Of a stretch of 64,000 bases of DNA, positions 35,858 to 45,396 are shown piece after piece. Below the pieces are notes generated by a model. The model worked only from the letters and a program-made list of their open reading frames with translations. It was not told the DNA's origin and made no database searches. This DNA comes from Jeotgalibacillus campisalis (GTDB taxonomy: Bacteria > Bacillota > Bacilli > Bacillales > Jeotgalibacillaceae). Position 1 is the stretch's first letter. Each line of letters begins with the position of its first letter. The position numbers and the translations under genes were made by a program. The DNA lies in NCBI RefSeq assembly GCF_000829515.1, contig NZ_JXRR01000014.1, positions 186,001-250,000 on the forward strand, read 5' to 3'.

Positions 35858-36835
35858 ATGGCGCAAATGACAATGATTCAAGCAATCACTGACGCTCTTC
35901 GCACAGAAATGAAAAACGATGAAAACGTACTTGTCTTTGGTGAGGACGTAGGTTTAAATGGCGGAGTTTTCCGTGCTACTGAAGGATTACAAAAAGAATA
36001 TGGTGAAGATCGCGTTTTCGATACTCCTTTAGCAGAATCAGGAATTGGCGGACTGGCCATTGGTCTTGCATTAGAAGGTTACCGTCCTGTACCCGAAATT
36101 CAATTTTTCGGATTCGTATTTGAAGTAATGGATTCAGTCAGCGGTCAAATGGCACGAATGAGATACCGCAGCGGCGGGAAGTATTCTTCTCCAATTACCA
36201 TCCGTTCACCTTTTGGCGGCGGCGTTCATACACCAGAGCTGCATGCTGACAGCCTTGAAGGTTTAATGGCACAGCAGCCAGGTCTAAAAGTAGTAATTCC
36301 ATCTACTCCAAAAGATGCTAAGGGCTTGCTGATCGCATCTATTCGCGATAACGATCCTGTTATTTTTCTAGAGCACATGAAACTTTACCGCTCATTCCGG
36401 GAAGAAGTTCCTGAAGAAGACTACACAATTGAACTGGGTAAAGCAGATGTAAAGCGTGAAGGAACTGACCTGTCTATTATCACGTACGGAGCGATGGTGC
36501 ATGAATCATTAAAAGCAGCAGAAGCACTTGAAAAAGACGGCTATTCAGTTGAAGTAATTGACTTGCGTACGATTCAGCCGATCGATATTGAAACAATCAT
36601 TGCATCAGTAGAAAAAACAAATCGTGCGATTGTTGTTCAAGAAGCTCAAAAGCAGGCAGGAATTGCTGCAAGCGTTGTGGCAGAAATTAATGACCGCGCA
36701 ATCCTTAGTCTAGAAGCACCCGTACTGCGCGTAACTGCTGCAGATACAGTATTCCCGTTTTCTCAAGCAGAGTCTGTATGGCTGCCAAATTCTAAAGATG
36801 TCATTGCGACAGCGAAAAAAGTACTTGAATTTTAA
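35858..36835 (+). CDS. pdhB: Pyruvate dehydrogenase E1 beta subunit
   Basis: A 325-residue subunit, the length of B. subtilis PdhB. It has the family landmarks [18 protein letters not shown] near the N-terminus, [33 protein letters not shown], and the C-terminal transketolase segment [17 protein letters not shown]. It completes the E1 heterotetramer. Translation is likely coupled to pdhA, since the start lies 4 bases after the pdhA stop with AAGGAG inside the pdhA end. A strong hairpin without a T run separates it from pdhC. Confidence 0.96.
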   Translation: MAQMTMIQAITDALRTEMKNDENVLVFGEDVGLNGGVFRATEGLQKEYGEDRVFDTPLAESGIGGLAIGLALEGYRPVPEIQFFGFVFEVMDSVSGQMARMRYRSGGKYSSPITIRSPFGGGVHTPELHADSLEGLMAQQPGLKVVIPSTPKDAKGLLIASIRDNDPVIFLEHMKLYRSFREEVPEEDYTIELGKADVKREGTDLSIITYGAMVHESLKAAEALEKDGYSVEVIDLRTIQPIDIETIIASVEKTNRAIVVQEAQKQAGIAASVVAEINDRAILSLEAPVLRVTAADTVFPFSQAESVWLPNSKDVIATAKKVLEF

Positions 36836-36846
36836 TTTTAAATGGT

Positions 36847-36872
36847 GAAACGGAGAATTTTCTCCGTTTCAA
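36847..36872 (+). promoter_or_regulatory. Intercistronic hairpin between pdhB and pdhC
   Basis: TGAAACGGAGAA pairs perfectly with TTCTCCGTTTCA. No proper T run follows (AACTGTTTTAG), so RNA processing, mRNA stabilisation or weak attenuation is more likely than full termination. Confidence 0.6.
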
Positions 36873-36912
36873 ACTGTTTTAGAAAATAAAGATTTCCAGG
36901 AGGGTGAAAACA

Positions 36913-38259
36913 TTGTCATTTGAATTTAAATTACCAGATATTGGTGAAGGTATTCACGAAGGTGAAATTGTAAAATGGTTCATTACTAAAGGCGACAAAG
37001 TTGAAGAAGACGATGTGCTTTGCGAAGTCCAAAACGACAAAGCAGTCGTTGAAATTCCTTCTCCTGTTGCGGGTACAGTTGAAGATATTCTTGTTGACGA
37101 AGGTGCAGTAGCGGTCGTTGGTGACACGCTCATCAAATTTGATGCGCCAGGTTATGAGAATTTAAAATTTAAAGGCTCTGACAGCGATGACGAGAAAAAA
37201 GAAGAAGCCAAAGAAGAACCTAAAGAAGAACCTGCTAAACAAAAAGAAGCTGACTCAGCGCAAGAAGAACCAAAAGATGATGTGAAACCTGATAATGCAG
37301 CGCAATCAGATGTTGACCCTGACCGTCGCATCGTGGCGATGCCTTCCGTTAGAAAATATGCAAGAGACAAAGATGTAGATATTCGCTACGTATCAGGTTC
37401 CGGTAAAAACGGCCGTATCAGCAAAGAGGATATTGAAGCCTACTTGAGCGGTGATAGTGCTGAAGAAACACCAGCTGCTTCACAAGAAGAATCACAGGCC
37501 AAATCTGAAGCTAAAGAAGAAAAAGCTCCAGCTAAACAAGAAGTGCCTGAAGGTCAATATCCAGAGACGCGCGAAAAAATGAGCGGTATGCGAAAAGCGA
37601 TTGCAAAAGCGATGGTTAATTCTAAGCAAACAGCACCTCATGTTACATTGATGGATGAGATAGATGTATCCAAACTTGTAGCTCACCGCAAGCAATTTAA
37701 AGAAGTCGCTATGGAAAGAAACATTAAGCTTACATTCCTTCCATATGTGGTAAAAGCTCTTGTAGCTGCACTTCGTGAATTCCCTGCTCTGAACACATCT
37801 ATTGACGATGATGCGCAGGAAATTATTCAAAAGCATTATTACAATATCGGAATTGCTGCAGATACTGAAAAAGGTCTTGTCGTGCCAGTTGTTAAAGACG
37901 CAGATCGCAAATCTATTTTCAGCATTTCTGACCAGATTAATGAACTTGCTACAAAAGCGCGTGACGGTAAACTTTCAGGTAACGAAATGAAAGGCGCTTC
38001 TTGTACAATCACAAATATTGGCTCAGCAGGCGGCCAATGGTTCACACCAGTTATTAATCACCCTGAAGTTGCGATTCTTGGAATTGGACGTATTGCAGAA
38101 AAGCCAGTAGTAAAAAATGGTGAAATTGTGGCAGCTCCTGTGTTAGCATTATCATTGAGCTTTGACCACCGTATTATTGATGGTGCGACTGCTCAAAATG
38201 CATTAAATCTAATTAAACGTTTATTGAACGATCCAGAACTTTTACTAATGGAGGCGTAA
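36913..38259 (+). CDS. pdhC: Dihydrolipoamide acetyltransferase (E2) of pyruvate dehydrogenase
   Basis: A 448-residue E2. It starts with one lipoyl domain ([17 protein letters not shown]; lipoyl-lysine in [12 protein letters not shown] near residue 43). A flexible linker rich in E, K, A and P follows, then the E1/E3-binding domain ([17 protein letters not shown]), a second linker, and the catalytic acetyltransferase domain ending in [12 protein letters not shown] with the active-site histidine. TTG at 36913 has AGGAGG nine bases upstream; the in-frame GTG three codons before overlaps that site and is rejected. It forms the core of the complex. Confidence 0.96.
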   Translation: MSFEFKLPDIGEGIHEGEIVKWFITKGDKVEEDDVLCEVQNDKAVVEIPSPVAGTVEDILVDEGAVAVVGDTLIKFDAPGYENLKFKGSDSDDEKKEEAKEEPKEEPAKQKEADSAQEEPKDDVKPDNAAQSDVDPDRRIVAMPSVRKYARDKDVDIRYVSGSGKNGRISKEDIEAYLSGDSAEETPAASQEESQAKSEAKEEKAPAKQEVPEGQYPETREKMSGMRKAIAKAMVNSKQTAPHVTLMDEIDVSKLVAHRKQFKEVAMERNIKLTFLPYVVKALVAALREFPALNTSIDDDAQEIIQKHYYNIGIAADTEKGLVVPVVKDADRKSIFSISDQINELATKARDGKLSGNEMKGASCTITNIGSAGGQWFTPVINHPEVAILGIGRIAEKPVVKNGEIVAAPVLALSLSFDHRIIDGATAQNALNLIKRLLNDPELLLMEA

Positions 38260-38264
38260 ACCAC

Positions 38265-39674
38265 ATGGTAGTTGGAGATTTCCCAATTGAGACTGACACA
38301 CTTGTCATCGGATCAGGACCCGGAGGTTATGTTGCGGCAATTCGCGCAGCACAGCTGGGACAAAAAGTTACAATAGTTGAAAAAGAATATGTAGGCGGCG
38401 TTTGTTTAAATGTCGGCTGTATTCCTTCAAAAGCGTTGATTACGATCGGTCATCGCTACGAACAGGCACAACATTCTGATGATATGGGAATTGTAGCTGA
38501 GAATGTGAAGCTGAATTTCGAAAAAGCTCAGGAATGGAAAGCCGGAGTCGTGAAAAAATTAACAGGCGGCGTTGAAGGCCTGTTAAAAGGAAACAAAGTT
38601 GAAATTGTACGTGGTGAAGCTTACTTCGTAGATGAGGAAACGATCCGTGTTATGGATGATAACTCAGCTCAAACGTATAAGTTCAAAAATGCAATTTTAG
38701 CTACTGGTTCCAGACCAATTGAAATACCATCATTTAAATTCTCAAAAAGAATTATTGATTCAACAGGCGCTTTGGCGCTGAAAGAAGTACCTAAAAGTCT
38801 AGTAGTTATCGGCGGTGGATATATTGGTACTGAATTAAGTACTGCATACGCCAATATGGGTACTGAAGTGACGATTCTTGAAGGTGCTGATGACATCCTT
38901 GGCGGATTTGAAAAGCAAATGACAAGCATTGTCAAAAAAGGCCTAAAGAATAAAGGTGTAAATGTTATCACTAAAGCAATGGCAAAAGGCGCTGAAGAAA
39001 CAGATAATGGCGTAACTGTCACTTATGAAGCTAAAGGCGAAGAAGTGAAAGTTGAAGCAGAATACGTACTAGTAACTGTTGGCCGTCGTCCTAATACAGA
39101 CGAAATCGGTTTGGAGCAAGTCGGTGTTGAAATGTCCGATCGCGGAATCGTCAAAACAGATAAGCAATGCCGTACAAGTGTAGGTAATATCTATGCTATT
39201 GGTGACATTGTGGATGGACCTCCGTTGGCTCACAAAGCTTCCTACGAAGGCAAAGTGGCTGCAGAAGTAATCTCAGGTGAAAAATCTGAAGTTGATTATA
39301 TGGCAATTCCTGCTGTATGTTTTACTGACCCTGAACTTGCAACTGTAGGTTATTCTGAAGGACAAGCTAAAGAAGAAGGCATTGAAGTAACTGCGGCTAA
39401 ATTCCCGTTTGCAGCCAACGGCCGTGCTTTGGCGCTTAACCAATCAGAAGGTTTCGTGAAAATTGTGACACGCAAAGAAGATGGACTCATTATCGGTGCA
39501 CAAATCGCCGGAAATGGAGCATCAGACATTGTTGCTGAACTTGGCCTTGCAATTGAAGCAGGTATGACTGCTGAAGATGTAGCAATGACCATTCATGCTC
39601 ATCCTACTTTAGGAGAAATTACAATGGAAGCAGCCGAGGTTGCTCTTGGAACACCAATTCATATCGTAAAATAA
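38265..39674 (+). CDS. pdhD: Dihydrolipoamide dehydrogenase (E3)
   Basis: A 469-residue flavoprotein, one residue shorter than B. subtilis PdhD. The FAD loop is [16 protein letters not shown], the redox disulfide lies in [14 protein letters not shown] (about residues 47-52), the NAD loop is [13 protein letters not shown] and the C-terminal histidine is in HAHPTLGEI. It reoxidises the dihydrolipoyl group of PdhC with NAD+. It has a GGAGGCG ribosome site partly within the end of pdhC, 5 bases apart, so the four genes form one operon. A weak GCCCTCTGG/CCAGGGGGC stem follows. Confidence 0.97.
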   Translation: MVVGDFPIETDTLVIGSGPGGYVAAIRAAQLGQKVTIVEKEYVGGVCLNVGCIPSKALITIGHRYEQAQHSDDMGIVAENVKLNFEKAQEWKAGVVKKLTGGVEGLLKGNKVEIVRGEAYFVDEETIRVMDDNSAQTYKFKNAILATGSRPIEIPSFKFSKRIIDSTGALALKEVPKSLVVIGGGYIGTELSTAYANMGTEVTILEGADDILGGFEKQMTSIVKKGLKNKGVNVITKAMAKGAEETDNGVTVTYEAKGEEVKVEAEYVLVTVGRRPNTDEIGLEQVGVEMSDRGIVKTDKQCRTSVGNIYAIGDIVDGPPLAHKASYEGKVAAEVISGEKSEVDYMAIPAVCFTDPELATVGYSEGQAKEEGIEVTAAKFPFAANGRALALNQSEGFVKIVTRKEDGLIIGAQIAGNGASDIVAELGLAIEAGMTAEDVAMTIHAHPTLGEITMEAAEVALGTPIHIVK

Positions 39675-39804
39675 ATTTTTATTGCCCTCTGGTGTGATCC
39701 AGGGGGCTATATTATTTTAAATAATCTTTCTTATTCCAATACATTACATATTTAGTTAACTATGATAAAATGAAGTGATCTATTTTTGAAAGGTGAGGAA
39801 ACGA

Positions 39805-40665
39805 ATGAAGCATTCAGCGGCAATTGGATTAACCAGCTTATTACTTTTATCTGCATGTTCAGCGGATGATGGTGCAGCATCAGAAGAAGAAACGGTTGAA
39901 ACGATGACACAAGGAGATTCAGAAGAACAAAACATAGAGGAAAAAACGGAGGAAGACCAAGAAACGGTTGAGGAGAAAGATGAAACTCAGGAGTCTGATG
40001 ATCAACCAGTGGAAGAAAGAGTAGAAAAAATCTATGAATTAAATGATGTCAATTGGTCGGTTCAGCCAATTGGTGATGCAAACCCACAGGTCGCTCTTCT
40101 TACCATTGATGACGCGCCTGACCAGCACGCAGTAGAAATGGCTCATACATTAAAAGAACTTGACGCAAAAGCAATCTTCTTTGTTAATGGCCATTTTCTT
40201 GATACACCGGAAGAAGAAGAAATGTTAAAAGAGATTCATGAACTGGGATTTCCGATAGGCAACCATACATACTCTCATCCAAATCTTCGTGATATAAGTG
40301 AAGAGGAGCAGCGTGACGAAATCGTTTCTATTAATGATCGGGTGGAGGAGATTATTGGGGAACGACCTGTGTTCTTCAGAGCTCCTTTTGGAGCAAATAC
40401 TGATTTTTCCACTCAAGTGGCAAAAGAAGAAGGTATGCTGCTTATGAATTGGACTTATGGCTATGATTGGGAAGCTGACTATCAGAATGCAGCGAGCTTA
40501 AGTGATATAATGGTAAATACTGAATATCTTACGAACGGTGCTAATCTTTTAATGCATGACCGCAGCTGGACGAATGAAGCACTTCCGGCAATTGTAAATG
40601 GATTGAGGGATAAGGGCTATGAATTAGTGGATCCTGCAGCCATAAAAGGGATAGAGATCGAGTAA
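39805..40665 (+). CDS. Polysaccharide deacetylase-family lipoprotein
   Basis: The 286-residue product has a lipoprotein signal (LTSLLLLSACS, lipidated cysteine about residue 18), then a very acidic, low-complexity linker of about 55 residues rich in E and T. A NodB-homology domain follows: LLTIDDAPD, NHTYSHPNL, FFRAPFGANTD and LLMHDRSW. The Asp, His and Arg motifs of carbohydrate esterase family 4 are present, so it may deacetylate peptidoglycan or another wall glycan outside the membrane. ATG at 39805 follows AAAGGTGAGG. B. subtilis has the unrelated lipoprotein gene slp at this place, so the gene is lineage-specific. Confidence 0.85.
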   Translation: MKHSAAIGLTSLLLLSACSADDGAASEEETVETMTQGDSEEQNIEEKTEEDQETVEEKDETQESDDQPVEERVEKIYELNDVNWSVQPIGDANPQVALLTIDDAPDQHAVEMAHTLKELDAKAIFFVNGHFLDTPEEEEMLKEIHELGFPIGNHTYSHPNLRDISEEEQRDEIVSINDRVEEIIGERPVFFRAPFGANTDFSTQVAKEEGMLLMNWTYGYDWEADYQNAASLSDIMVNTEYLTNGANLLMHDRSWTNEALPAIVNGLRDKGYELVDPAAIKGIEIE

Positions 40666-40791
40666 ATAAGTATTGAAATCTGTTTCCATTTACTATAATA
40701 TAATGAAGGAAGCGCTTTCAGTCCATGGGGATGGGAGAAAGTGCTGGGGATTTGCAGATCGGCAAAATGACCGTCATGAATAAAATGGGAT

Positions 40792-40822
40792 AAAAAAGAG
40801 GCCGATCACGGCCTCTTTTTTA
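40792..40822. terminator. Bidirectional terminator between the deacetylase gene and speA
   Basis: Perfect stem AAAAAAGAGGCCG pairing with CGGCCTCTTTTTT around ATCA, with A and T runs on both sides. It serves both convergent genes. Confidence 0.92.
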
Positions 40823-40823
40823 T

Positions 40824-42350
40824 TTATTTTATGGCTCGGTGCTCCTTAATCACTCTTAAGGTTTGCAGTGATTCGTCTTCAGGACCCTGAACAGGCAACC
40901 CTGCTTCAATATTCTCATGAATATAAGTTAAATTATCGTTTGTAATGATTTCGCCAGGAATAAAAATAGGAATCCCAGGAGGATAAACCATAATAAATTC
41001 CGCGCAGATTCTTCCGGCAGTTTGGTCGATCGGCAAAAGCTCTGTCTCAGAATAAAAAGCTTCTCTAGGCGATAGTGCTAAAAGCGGAATATCTGGCAGC
41101 ATGACCTGTGGAGAAACAAAATTTTCGTCGTGCTTGAAGGCTTTCGCTAATTCAGTTATCGCCTCAATCAAGATAGCTGCTTCCTTTTTTGTATCTCCAG
41201 GGGTAATAATACAGAGAATATTATACAAATCGGAAAGTTCAACTTCGATATTATATTTTTCTCTAAGCCACTTTTCAGCGTGATACCCTGTTATTCCTAA
41301 TTCTTTGACCGATATGATGATTTTAGTAGGATCAAAATCAAAAGTGGCTTTAGTTCCGATTATTTCAGCACCTATACAAGTAACTTGTTCAATATTTTTA
41401 AGGCTGGAACGAATCTGTTCTGCGAGCTCAATCGTCTCTTCGATTAATTGCTTTCCATTAGTCGCAAGCCTTTTTCTAGCTACGTCTAATGATGCAAGTA
41501 AAGGATAGGATGTGGATGTTGTGGTCAGCATGCTTAAGATTGTTTGCACTCTTTTTGCTGAAACAAGTCCTTCTTTTAAATTTAAAACAGAGCTTTGAGT
41601 CATCGATCCGCCCAATTTATGAACACTCGTTGCTGCCATATCCGCACCTGCCTGCATGGCGGATACAGGAAGTCTGTCGTGAAAATGTATGTGGACTCCA
41701 TGCGCTTCATCAACTAAAACGGGAACATCATATGAATGCGCTATTGTTACAATGCTTTTTAAATCAGCTGCCACACCGAAGTAAGTCGGATTTATAACCA
41801 GAACCCCTTTTGCATCCGGGTGCTGCTTTAGTGCAGATAAAACCGAGTCAGGAGTGATTCCATGAGAGATACCAAGTTCTTTATCTACTTCTGGGTGAAT
41901 AAAGATTGGGATCGCTCCGCAAAATACGATGGCAGACATAACTGATTTGTGAACATTTCGCGGTACTATAATTTTGTCACCAGGACCGCAAACACTCATA
42001 ACCATTGTCATAATCGCTCCACTTGTTCCTTGTATTGAAAAAAATGTAAAATCAGCACCGAATGCTTTTGCAGCTAAATCCTGAGCATCTTTAATTAAGC
42101 TTCTCGGCTGGTGCAGATCATCTAGAGGCGCAATATTTATTAAATCAATTGATAGGATATTATCTCCAATGAATTCCCTGAATTCTGGATCCATACCCGC
42201 CCCTTTTTTATGACCGGGTATATGAAACTGTACGGGTTTAGCAGCACTGTGTTTTTTCAATCCTGAAAATAAAGGGGTATCATCTTGAGTTAAATTGCCT
42301 GTGGATCTTAAAACATCAAGCGTAGCTGAACTTGTTGGTAATTCTGACAA
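40824..42350 (-). CDS. speA: Arginine decarboxylase (SpeA; Orn/Lys/Arg decarboxylase family)
   Basis: A 508-residue PLP enzyme of the ornithine/lysine/arginine decarboxylase family, close to B. subtilis SpeA (490). Motifs are FHIPGHKKGAGMDPEF, FFSIQGTSGAIMTMVM, LVDEAHGVHIHFH and the PLP lysine in AATSVHKLGGSMTQSS. It makes agmatine, the first step to putrescine and spermidine. TTG at 42350 is preferred because GAGGTGG lies eight bases upstream; a GTG within that site is also in frame. The protein has about 16 extra N-terminal residues compared with B. subtilis. Position between pdhD and yktA is conserved. Confidence 0.93.
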   Translation of the reverse strand: MSELPTSSATLDVLRSTGNLTQDDTPLFSGLKKHSAAKPVQFHIPGHKKGAGMDPEFREFIGDNILSIDLINIAPLDDLHQPRSLIKDAQDLAAKAFGADFTFFSIQGTSGAIMTMVMSVCGPGDKIIVPRNVHKSVMSAIVFCGAIPIFIHPEVDKELGISHGITPDSVLSALKQHPDAKGVLVINPTYFGVAADLKSIVTIAHSYDVPVLVDEAHGVHIHFHDRLPVSAMQAGADMAATSVHKLGGSMTQSSVLNLKEGLVSAKRVQTILSMLTTTSTSYPLLASLDVARKRLATNGKQLIEETIELAEQIRSSLKNIEQVTCIGAEIIGTKATFDFDPTKIIISVKELGITGYHAEKWLREKYNIEVELSDLYNILCIITPGDTKKEAAILIEAITELAKAFKHDENFVSPQVMLPDIPLLALSPREAFYSETELLPIDQTAGRICAEFIMVYPPGIPIFIPGEIITNDNLTYIHENIEAGLPVQGPEDESLQTLRVIKEHRAIK

Positions 42351-42519
42351 TGTATATTCCACCTCGTTAAGAGTTTTGTATGATCTTCATTGATATCAAA
42401 AAAATTATAGCACTTTCACGAAAGAATGAAAATGATTAAAGCGGATGCAGCACATCTATTTAAAAGTAATTTTATTTTGTGTACAATAAAGTAGAATACA
42501 TGGAAAAGCAGGTGAAGAA

Positions 42520-42789
42520 ATGGAATTACAATATCCACTATCTATAGATTGGACAACTGAGGAAATTATTGACGTAATGAAGTTTTATGAACTAGTTGAA
42601 AAAACACATATATCCCACGTAAATAAGAGTGATTTTATGGCAGCTTATAGACGGTTTAAAGAAATTGTTCCAAGCAAATCAGAAGAAAAATCAATTGACA
42701 AAGAATTTAAAGAGTCAAGTGGTTATTCGATTTATCAGGCCGTTAAAAAAGCAAAAAACACCGACGATGGCGGGAATATCTCAATTTAG
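42520..42789 (+). CDS. yktA: UPF0223 family protein YktA
   Basis: The 89-residue soluble protein fits the UPF0223 (YktA) family in length and sequence: MELQYPLSIDWTTEEIIDV, FYELVEKTHISHV, FMAAYRRFKEIVPSKSEEK, and GYSIYQAVKKAK. The family has a small helical fold and no known function. It has an AGGTGAAG ribosome site and a strong terminator 28 bases after the stop. Its B. subtilis homologue also lies between speA and yktB. No cofactor motif is seen, and the C-terminus is polar. Confidence 0.9.
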   Translation: MELQYPLSIDWTTEEIIDVMKFYELVEKTHISHVNKSDFMAAYRRFKEIVPSKSEEKSIDKEFKESSGYSIYQAVKKAKNTDDGGNISI

Positions 42790-42817
42790 CTTTAAAAGGC
42801 TTTGACAGAACTCAGCT

Positions 42818-42858
42818 ATAAAAAATGTCTTCACGAAATTTCGTGAAGACATTTTTTA
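42818..42858. terminator. Terminator after yktA
   Basis: Perfect stem AAAAAATGTCTTCACGAA pairing with TTCGTGAAGACATTTTTT. Symmetric A and T runs allow action in both directions. Confidence 0.93.
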
Positions 42859-42881
42859 TTTGTTCATATTTACCTAAATAT

Positions 42882-42942
42882 GGCGAGGAAACCCCAACTT
42901 TAAGGAGCGCAAGCGAGTATGTGGGTGTAGAGTCGTTCAATA
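42882..42942 (+). repeat. Two-copy intergenic repeat, copy 2
   Basis: GGCGAGGAAACCCCAAC...GGAGCGCAAGCGAG...GTGGGTGTAGAGTCGTTCAA. It aligns over its whole length with 8673-8728, with a few substitutions and a small insertion. ACCCCAAC and GTGGGTGT are near-complementary, so pairing is kept by compensating changes. Confidence 0.6.
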
Positions 42943-43038
42943 TTTCTTTGATAAACATCATTCTATTGCCTCGTTCTTACGGAAAGCGATGGTCTTTTTA
43001 AAAGATCCGTCAGAAATCAAGTGCAAGTAGAAGGTAAG

Positions 43039-43674
43039 TTACCTGTTTTGTTCTTTTATTCCATGTTTATAAAGTGGAAGCAATTTGGTGTAAATCTGTT
43101 TAATTTCTTTTAATAATTCTTCCTGATTTTGAATAACATGATCAGAAGGAAGGAAACGCTTGCCAACGAGTAATTCAGCTTTTTTTACATTTTTAAATCG
43201 TTCCAGGACACGCATAAAGTCTCCTTCGTTCATTTCGCTGATTTGCTTGGCTTCTTTTTTCATATGATCAGAAGAAATCCATCCATCTTCAGGGAAAGTT
43301 TGAATAACGTCATCAAAGTCTGTAAGAAATGAATCAGCTATCTTTGCTTTGCTGGGCAGCTCGTAAATAAAAGCGAGCCAAACAAACAAATGATCATCCC
43401 ATAATCCGACTTGGAAATGCGGCAGTTTCTTATACCCTCTTTTGCTTGAAGAAATGGCCATCCATGTATCATTGGGAGGATTGATGGTCCTTCTGGCGTG
43501 TCTGGCTATATGAAGATGCATTTCTTCGTTTAATTGCTCGGTTAAAAATGGAACTAATTCCTGTCCAAGTAATTCAAACTTAGGTTGTATGCGTGATTGG
43601 ATCTCGGACATTCTATTTTCGAGTCCATCAATTTTAAATACATCAAAATCATGTTTTTCAAAAACTGCTGACAT
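43039..43674 (-). CDS. yktB: UPF0637 (DUF1054) family protein YktB
   Basis: A 211-residue protein with the length and order of the YktB family: FEKHDFDVFKIDGLENRM at the start, HLHIARHARRTINPPNDTWMAI in the middle and FQVGLWDDHLFVWLAFIYELP. Function is unknown; a structure for the family exists but gives no clear activity that I recall. The start has an AAGGAGTGATC ribosome site. It is on the minus strand, convergent with yktA, and B. subtilis yktB has the same neighbours. No signal peptide is present. Confidence 0.9.
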   Translation of the reverse strand: MSAVFEKHDFDVFKIDGLENRMSEIQSRIQPKFELLGQELVPFLTEQLNEEMHLHIARHARRTINPPNDTWMAISSSKRGYKKLPHFQVGLWDDHLFVWLAFIYELPSKAKIADSFLTDFDDVIQTFPEDGWISSDHMKKEAKQISEMNEGDFMRVLERFKNVKKAELLVGKRFLPSDHVIQNQEELLKEIKQIYTKLLPLYKHGIKEQNR

Positions 43675-43929
43675 TAGATCACTCCTTGATTTCCTAAATT
43701 AAGATGAAGGGGGTATGCAAAAAACTTTGACTCTTCGTTTGAACGAAGAATATTTAGGCTATAATACTAATAAGAATTTTCAGTGGCCGGTAAGAAATCA
43801 GCTACATATTATTGTAGCATAATTCTTTCTTAAGAATAAACTGATTCATACCGCATAGAATGGATTAACCAGAAAGAACAACAAATATGAAAAAGCCGTC
43901 GAATCGGTTAAGGTGAGGGGTGCAAGAAG
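43675..43929. promoter_or_regulatory. Divergent spacer with palindrome, TATAAT and predicted three-way-junction leader
   Basis: The palindrome CTTCGTTTGAACGAAG (43733-43748) lies just upstream of a TATAAT (43760-43765). At 43796-43846 three stems can form one junction: AATCAG with CTGATT outside, GCTACA/TGTAGC and ATTCTT/AAGAAT inside. The RNA would lie 84 bases before the next start codon. No riboswitch class that I know matches. Confidence 0.45.
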
Positions 43930-44127
43930 ATGAAACAGGTCATCCAAGTTACTAGAAAAAGAGGTCTTAAATCGGAAAAAATGGCCATTTTGCGCATGGA
44001 ACTGGATTATGAACTTGCTGTACTGTATGAAGCTTTGGAAGAAAATAATGATCAATTAATTACTTCGTCAAAGGAAAAGCTTGTCGTAATACGCCAGGAT
44101 CTCCTTGATCTGACAGGCGGCCTCTAA
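43930..44127 (+). CDS. ykzI: Small conserved protein at the position of ykzI
   Basis: A 65-residue protein, basic at the N-terminus (KQVIQVTRKRGLKSEKM) and then helical: ILRMELDYELAVLYEALEENND and KLVVIRQDLLDLTGG. Between yktB and yktC (suhB) B. subtilis has the small gene ykzI, so the name rests mainly on position and size. Two amphipathic helices could make a dimer or a partner-binding hairpin. The ribosome site GGTGAGGGG is strong, and a perfect terminator follows 22 bases after the stop, so it is very likely expressed. Function is unknown. Confidence 0.7.
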   Translation: MKQVIQVTRKRGLKSEKMAILRMELDYELAVLYEALEENNDQLITSSKEKLVVIRQDLLDLTGGL

Positions 44128-44148
44128 CAACTCGGGAACCAGCAGACA

Positions 44149-44196
44149 AAACTAAGACGAATGCTCTATATTACAGAGCATTCGTCTTAGTTTTTT
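44149..44196. terminator. Terminator after the ykzI-like gene
   Basis: AACTAAGACGAATGCTCT pairs perfectly with AGAGCATTCGTCTTAGTT, followed by TTTT. Confidence 0.93.
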
Positions 44197-44275
44197 GTGT
44201 GTATATTTCTTGCGATATGAAGGAGGGTAAGATACCCTTGTAAAAGATAAGCAGATATTCGCGGGAGGGATTTTT

Positions 44276-45076
44276 ATGACAATAAATTGGGATGAAGTCG
44301 ATGGATTTGCCAGGGGATTGATTTCTAATGCAGGCGAAACCATCAGAAAATCATTCTCCAGCACGTTAAGTATAGAAACAAAAAGTAATGTTAACGATTT
44401 AGTCACCAATATGGATAAAGAAATTGAGCAATATTTTGTTAAACAAGTGAATGATTTTGATTCGAGTCATAAAATTATGGGCGAAGAAGGATATGGAGAT
44501 TCCCTTACAACGCTCGACGGAGTGGTTTGGATTATAGACCCTATTGATGGAACGATGAATTTTGTACATCAGCAAAGAAATTTCGCGATCTCTGTAGGAG
44601 TATATCATAATGGAATCGGAATGCTCGGGTACATATATGATGTCGTAGCAGATGAATTGTACCATGCCCAAAAAGGAAAAGGGGCATTTCTTAATCAGAC
44701 ACAGATTCCTCACCTTAAACCCGTTAACCTTACTGAAGCGATACTTGCGCTCAATGCGACATGGGTAACGAAGCATGACAAGGTGCCCTATGAGGTTTTC
44801 GGACCGCTGGTTCATAAGGTTAGAGGCACAAGATCATATGGTTCAGCAGCACTTGAATTGGCTTATGTAGCTTGCGGCAGATTAGATGGGTATTTGACTA
44901 TGCGGCTCTCTCCTTGGGACATTGCAGGAGGAAAAGTGATTCTTGAAGAGGTTGGGGGAGTGGTTACGAATTTAAAAAATGGACCTCATACTCTAATTGA
45001 AAAAGACTCTTTATTTGCAGGGAATCCATCTGTTCATAAAGAAATTTACAATGATTATTTAAAAGGAAAGCTCTAA
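44276..45076 (+). CDS. suhB: Inositol monophosphatase family phosphatase (SuhB/YktC)
   Basis: A 266-residue member of the Mg2+-dependent, Li+-sensitive inositol monophosphatase family. The metal ligands lie in MGEEGYGD, WIIDPIDGTMNFVH and WDIAGGKVILEEVGG. Its counterpart is B. subtilis YktC (265 residues). Members hydrolyse inositol or sugar phosphates, or 3'-phosphoadenosine phosphates; the actual substrate here is not certain. GGGAGG precedes the ATG. It is convergent with ylaF and shares a terminator whose stem reaches into the ylaF stop. Confidence 0.92.
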   Translation: MTINWDEVDGFARGLISNAGETIRKSFSSTLSIETKSNVNDLVTNMDKEIEQYFVKQVNDFDSSHKIMGEEGYGDSLTTLDGVVWIIDPIDGTMNFVHQQRNFAISVGVYHNGIGMLGYIYDVVADELYHAQKGKGAFLNQTQIPHLKPVNLTEAILALNATWVTKHDKVPYEVFGPLVHKVRGTRSYGSAALELAYVACGRLDGYLTMRLSPWDIAGGKVILEEVGGVVTNLKNGPHTLIEKDSLFAGNPSVHKEIYNDYLKGKL

Positions 45077-45106
45077 AAAAGCGCTGAGCCTTCGCTCAGT
45101 GCTTTT
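45075..45106. terminator. Bidirectional terminator between suhB and ylaF
   Basis: AAAAGCGCTGAGC pairs with GCTCAGTGCTTTT around CTTC. The right arm overlaps the last codons of ylaF. Confidence 0.85.
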
Positions 45107-45287
45107 CCAGTTCTAACTCTCTATATTTTTTCTTTGTTTTAAATCCCATTCCAAATACTGCAATCAAAGCAATAATTGATATAATAGCCCAAATAATGCT
45201 TCTTTCTCCTACTGCAATTCCCACACCGGACATTGCCAGTACTGCAGCAAATGCATAAAGTATAAAAATCCCGTTCGTTTTTTTCAT
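45096..45287 (-). CDS. ylaF: Small membrane protein YlaF (DUF5325)
   Basis: This 63-residue protein has two membrane helices: residues 6-26 (GIFILYAFAAVLAMSGVGI) and 32-49 (IWAIISIIALIAVFGMGF), with a basic C-terminal tail KTKKKYRELELEKH. It matches YlaF of B. subtilis (about 62 residues), which stands next to typA in the same orientation. Function is unknown. The ATG follows GGAGGCGCTGCAC. The gene is divergent from typA and convergent with suhB. Confidence 0.85.
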   Translation of the reverse strand: MKKTNGIFILYAFAAVLAMSGVGIAVGERSIIWAIISIIALIAVFGMGFKTKKKYRELELEKH

Positions 45288-45396
45288 GTGCAGCGCCTCC
45301 TCACAATCATTTTACAGAATTAATTTTTGTATTTCCACCTTATATGATATAATAGTACAGTTAATAAAGCTTGGAAAAGCATTCAGGAGTGAAATA

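Noticed and set aside
45286-45396. Upstream extension of typA by 37 codons
   Set aside because: No ribosome site at the upstream start; the stretch contains a TATAAT and the typA AGGAGTG site fits the ATG at 45397, which gives the family length.
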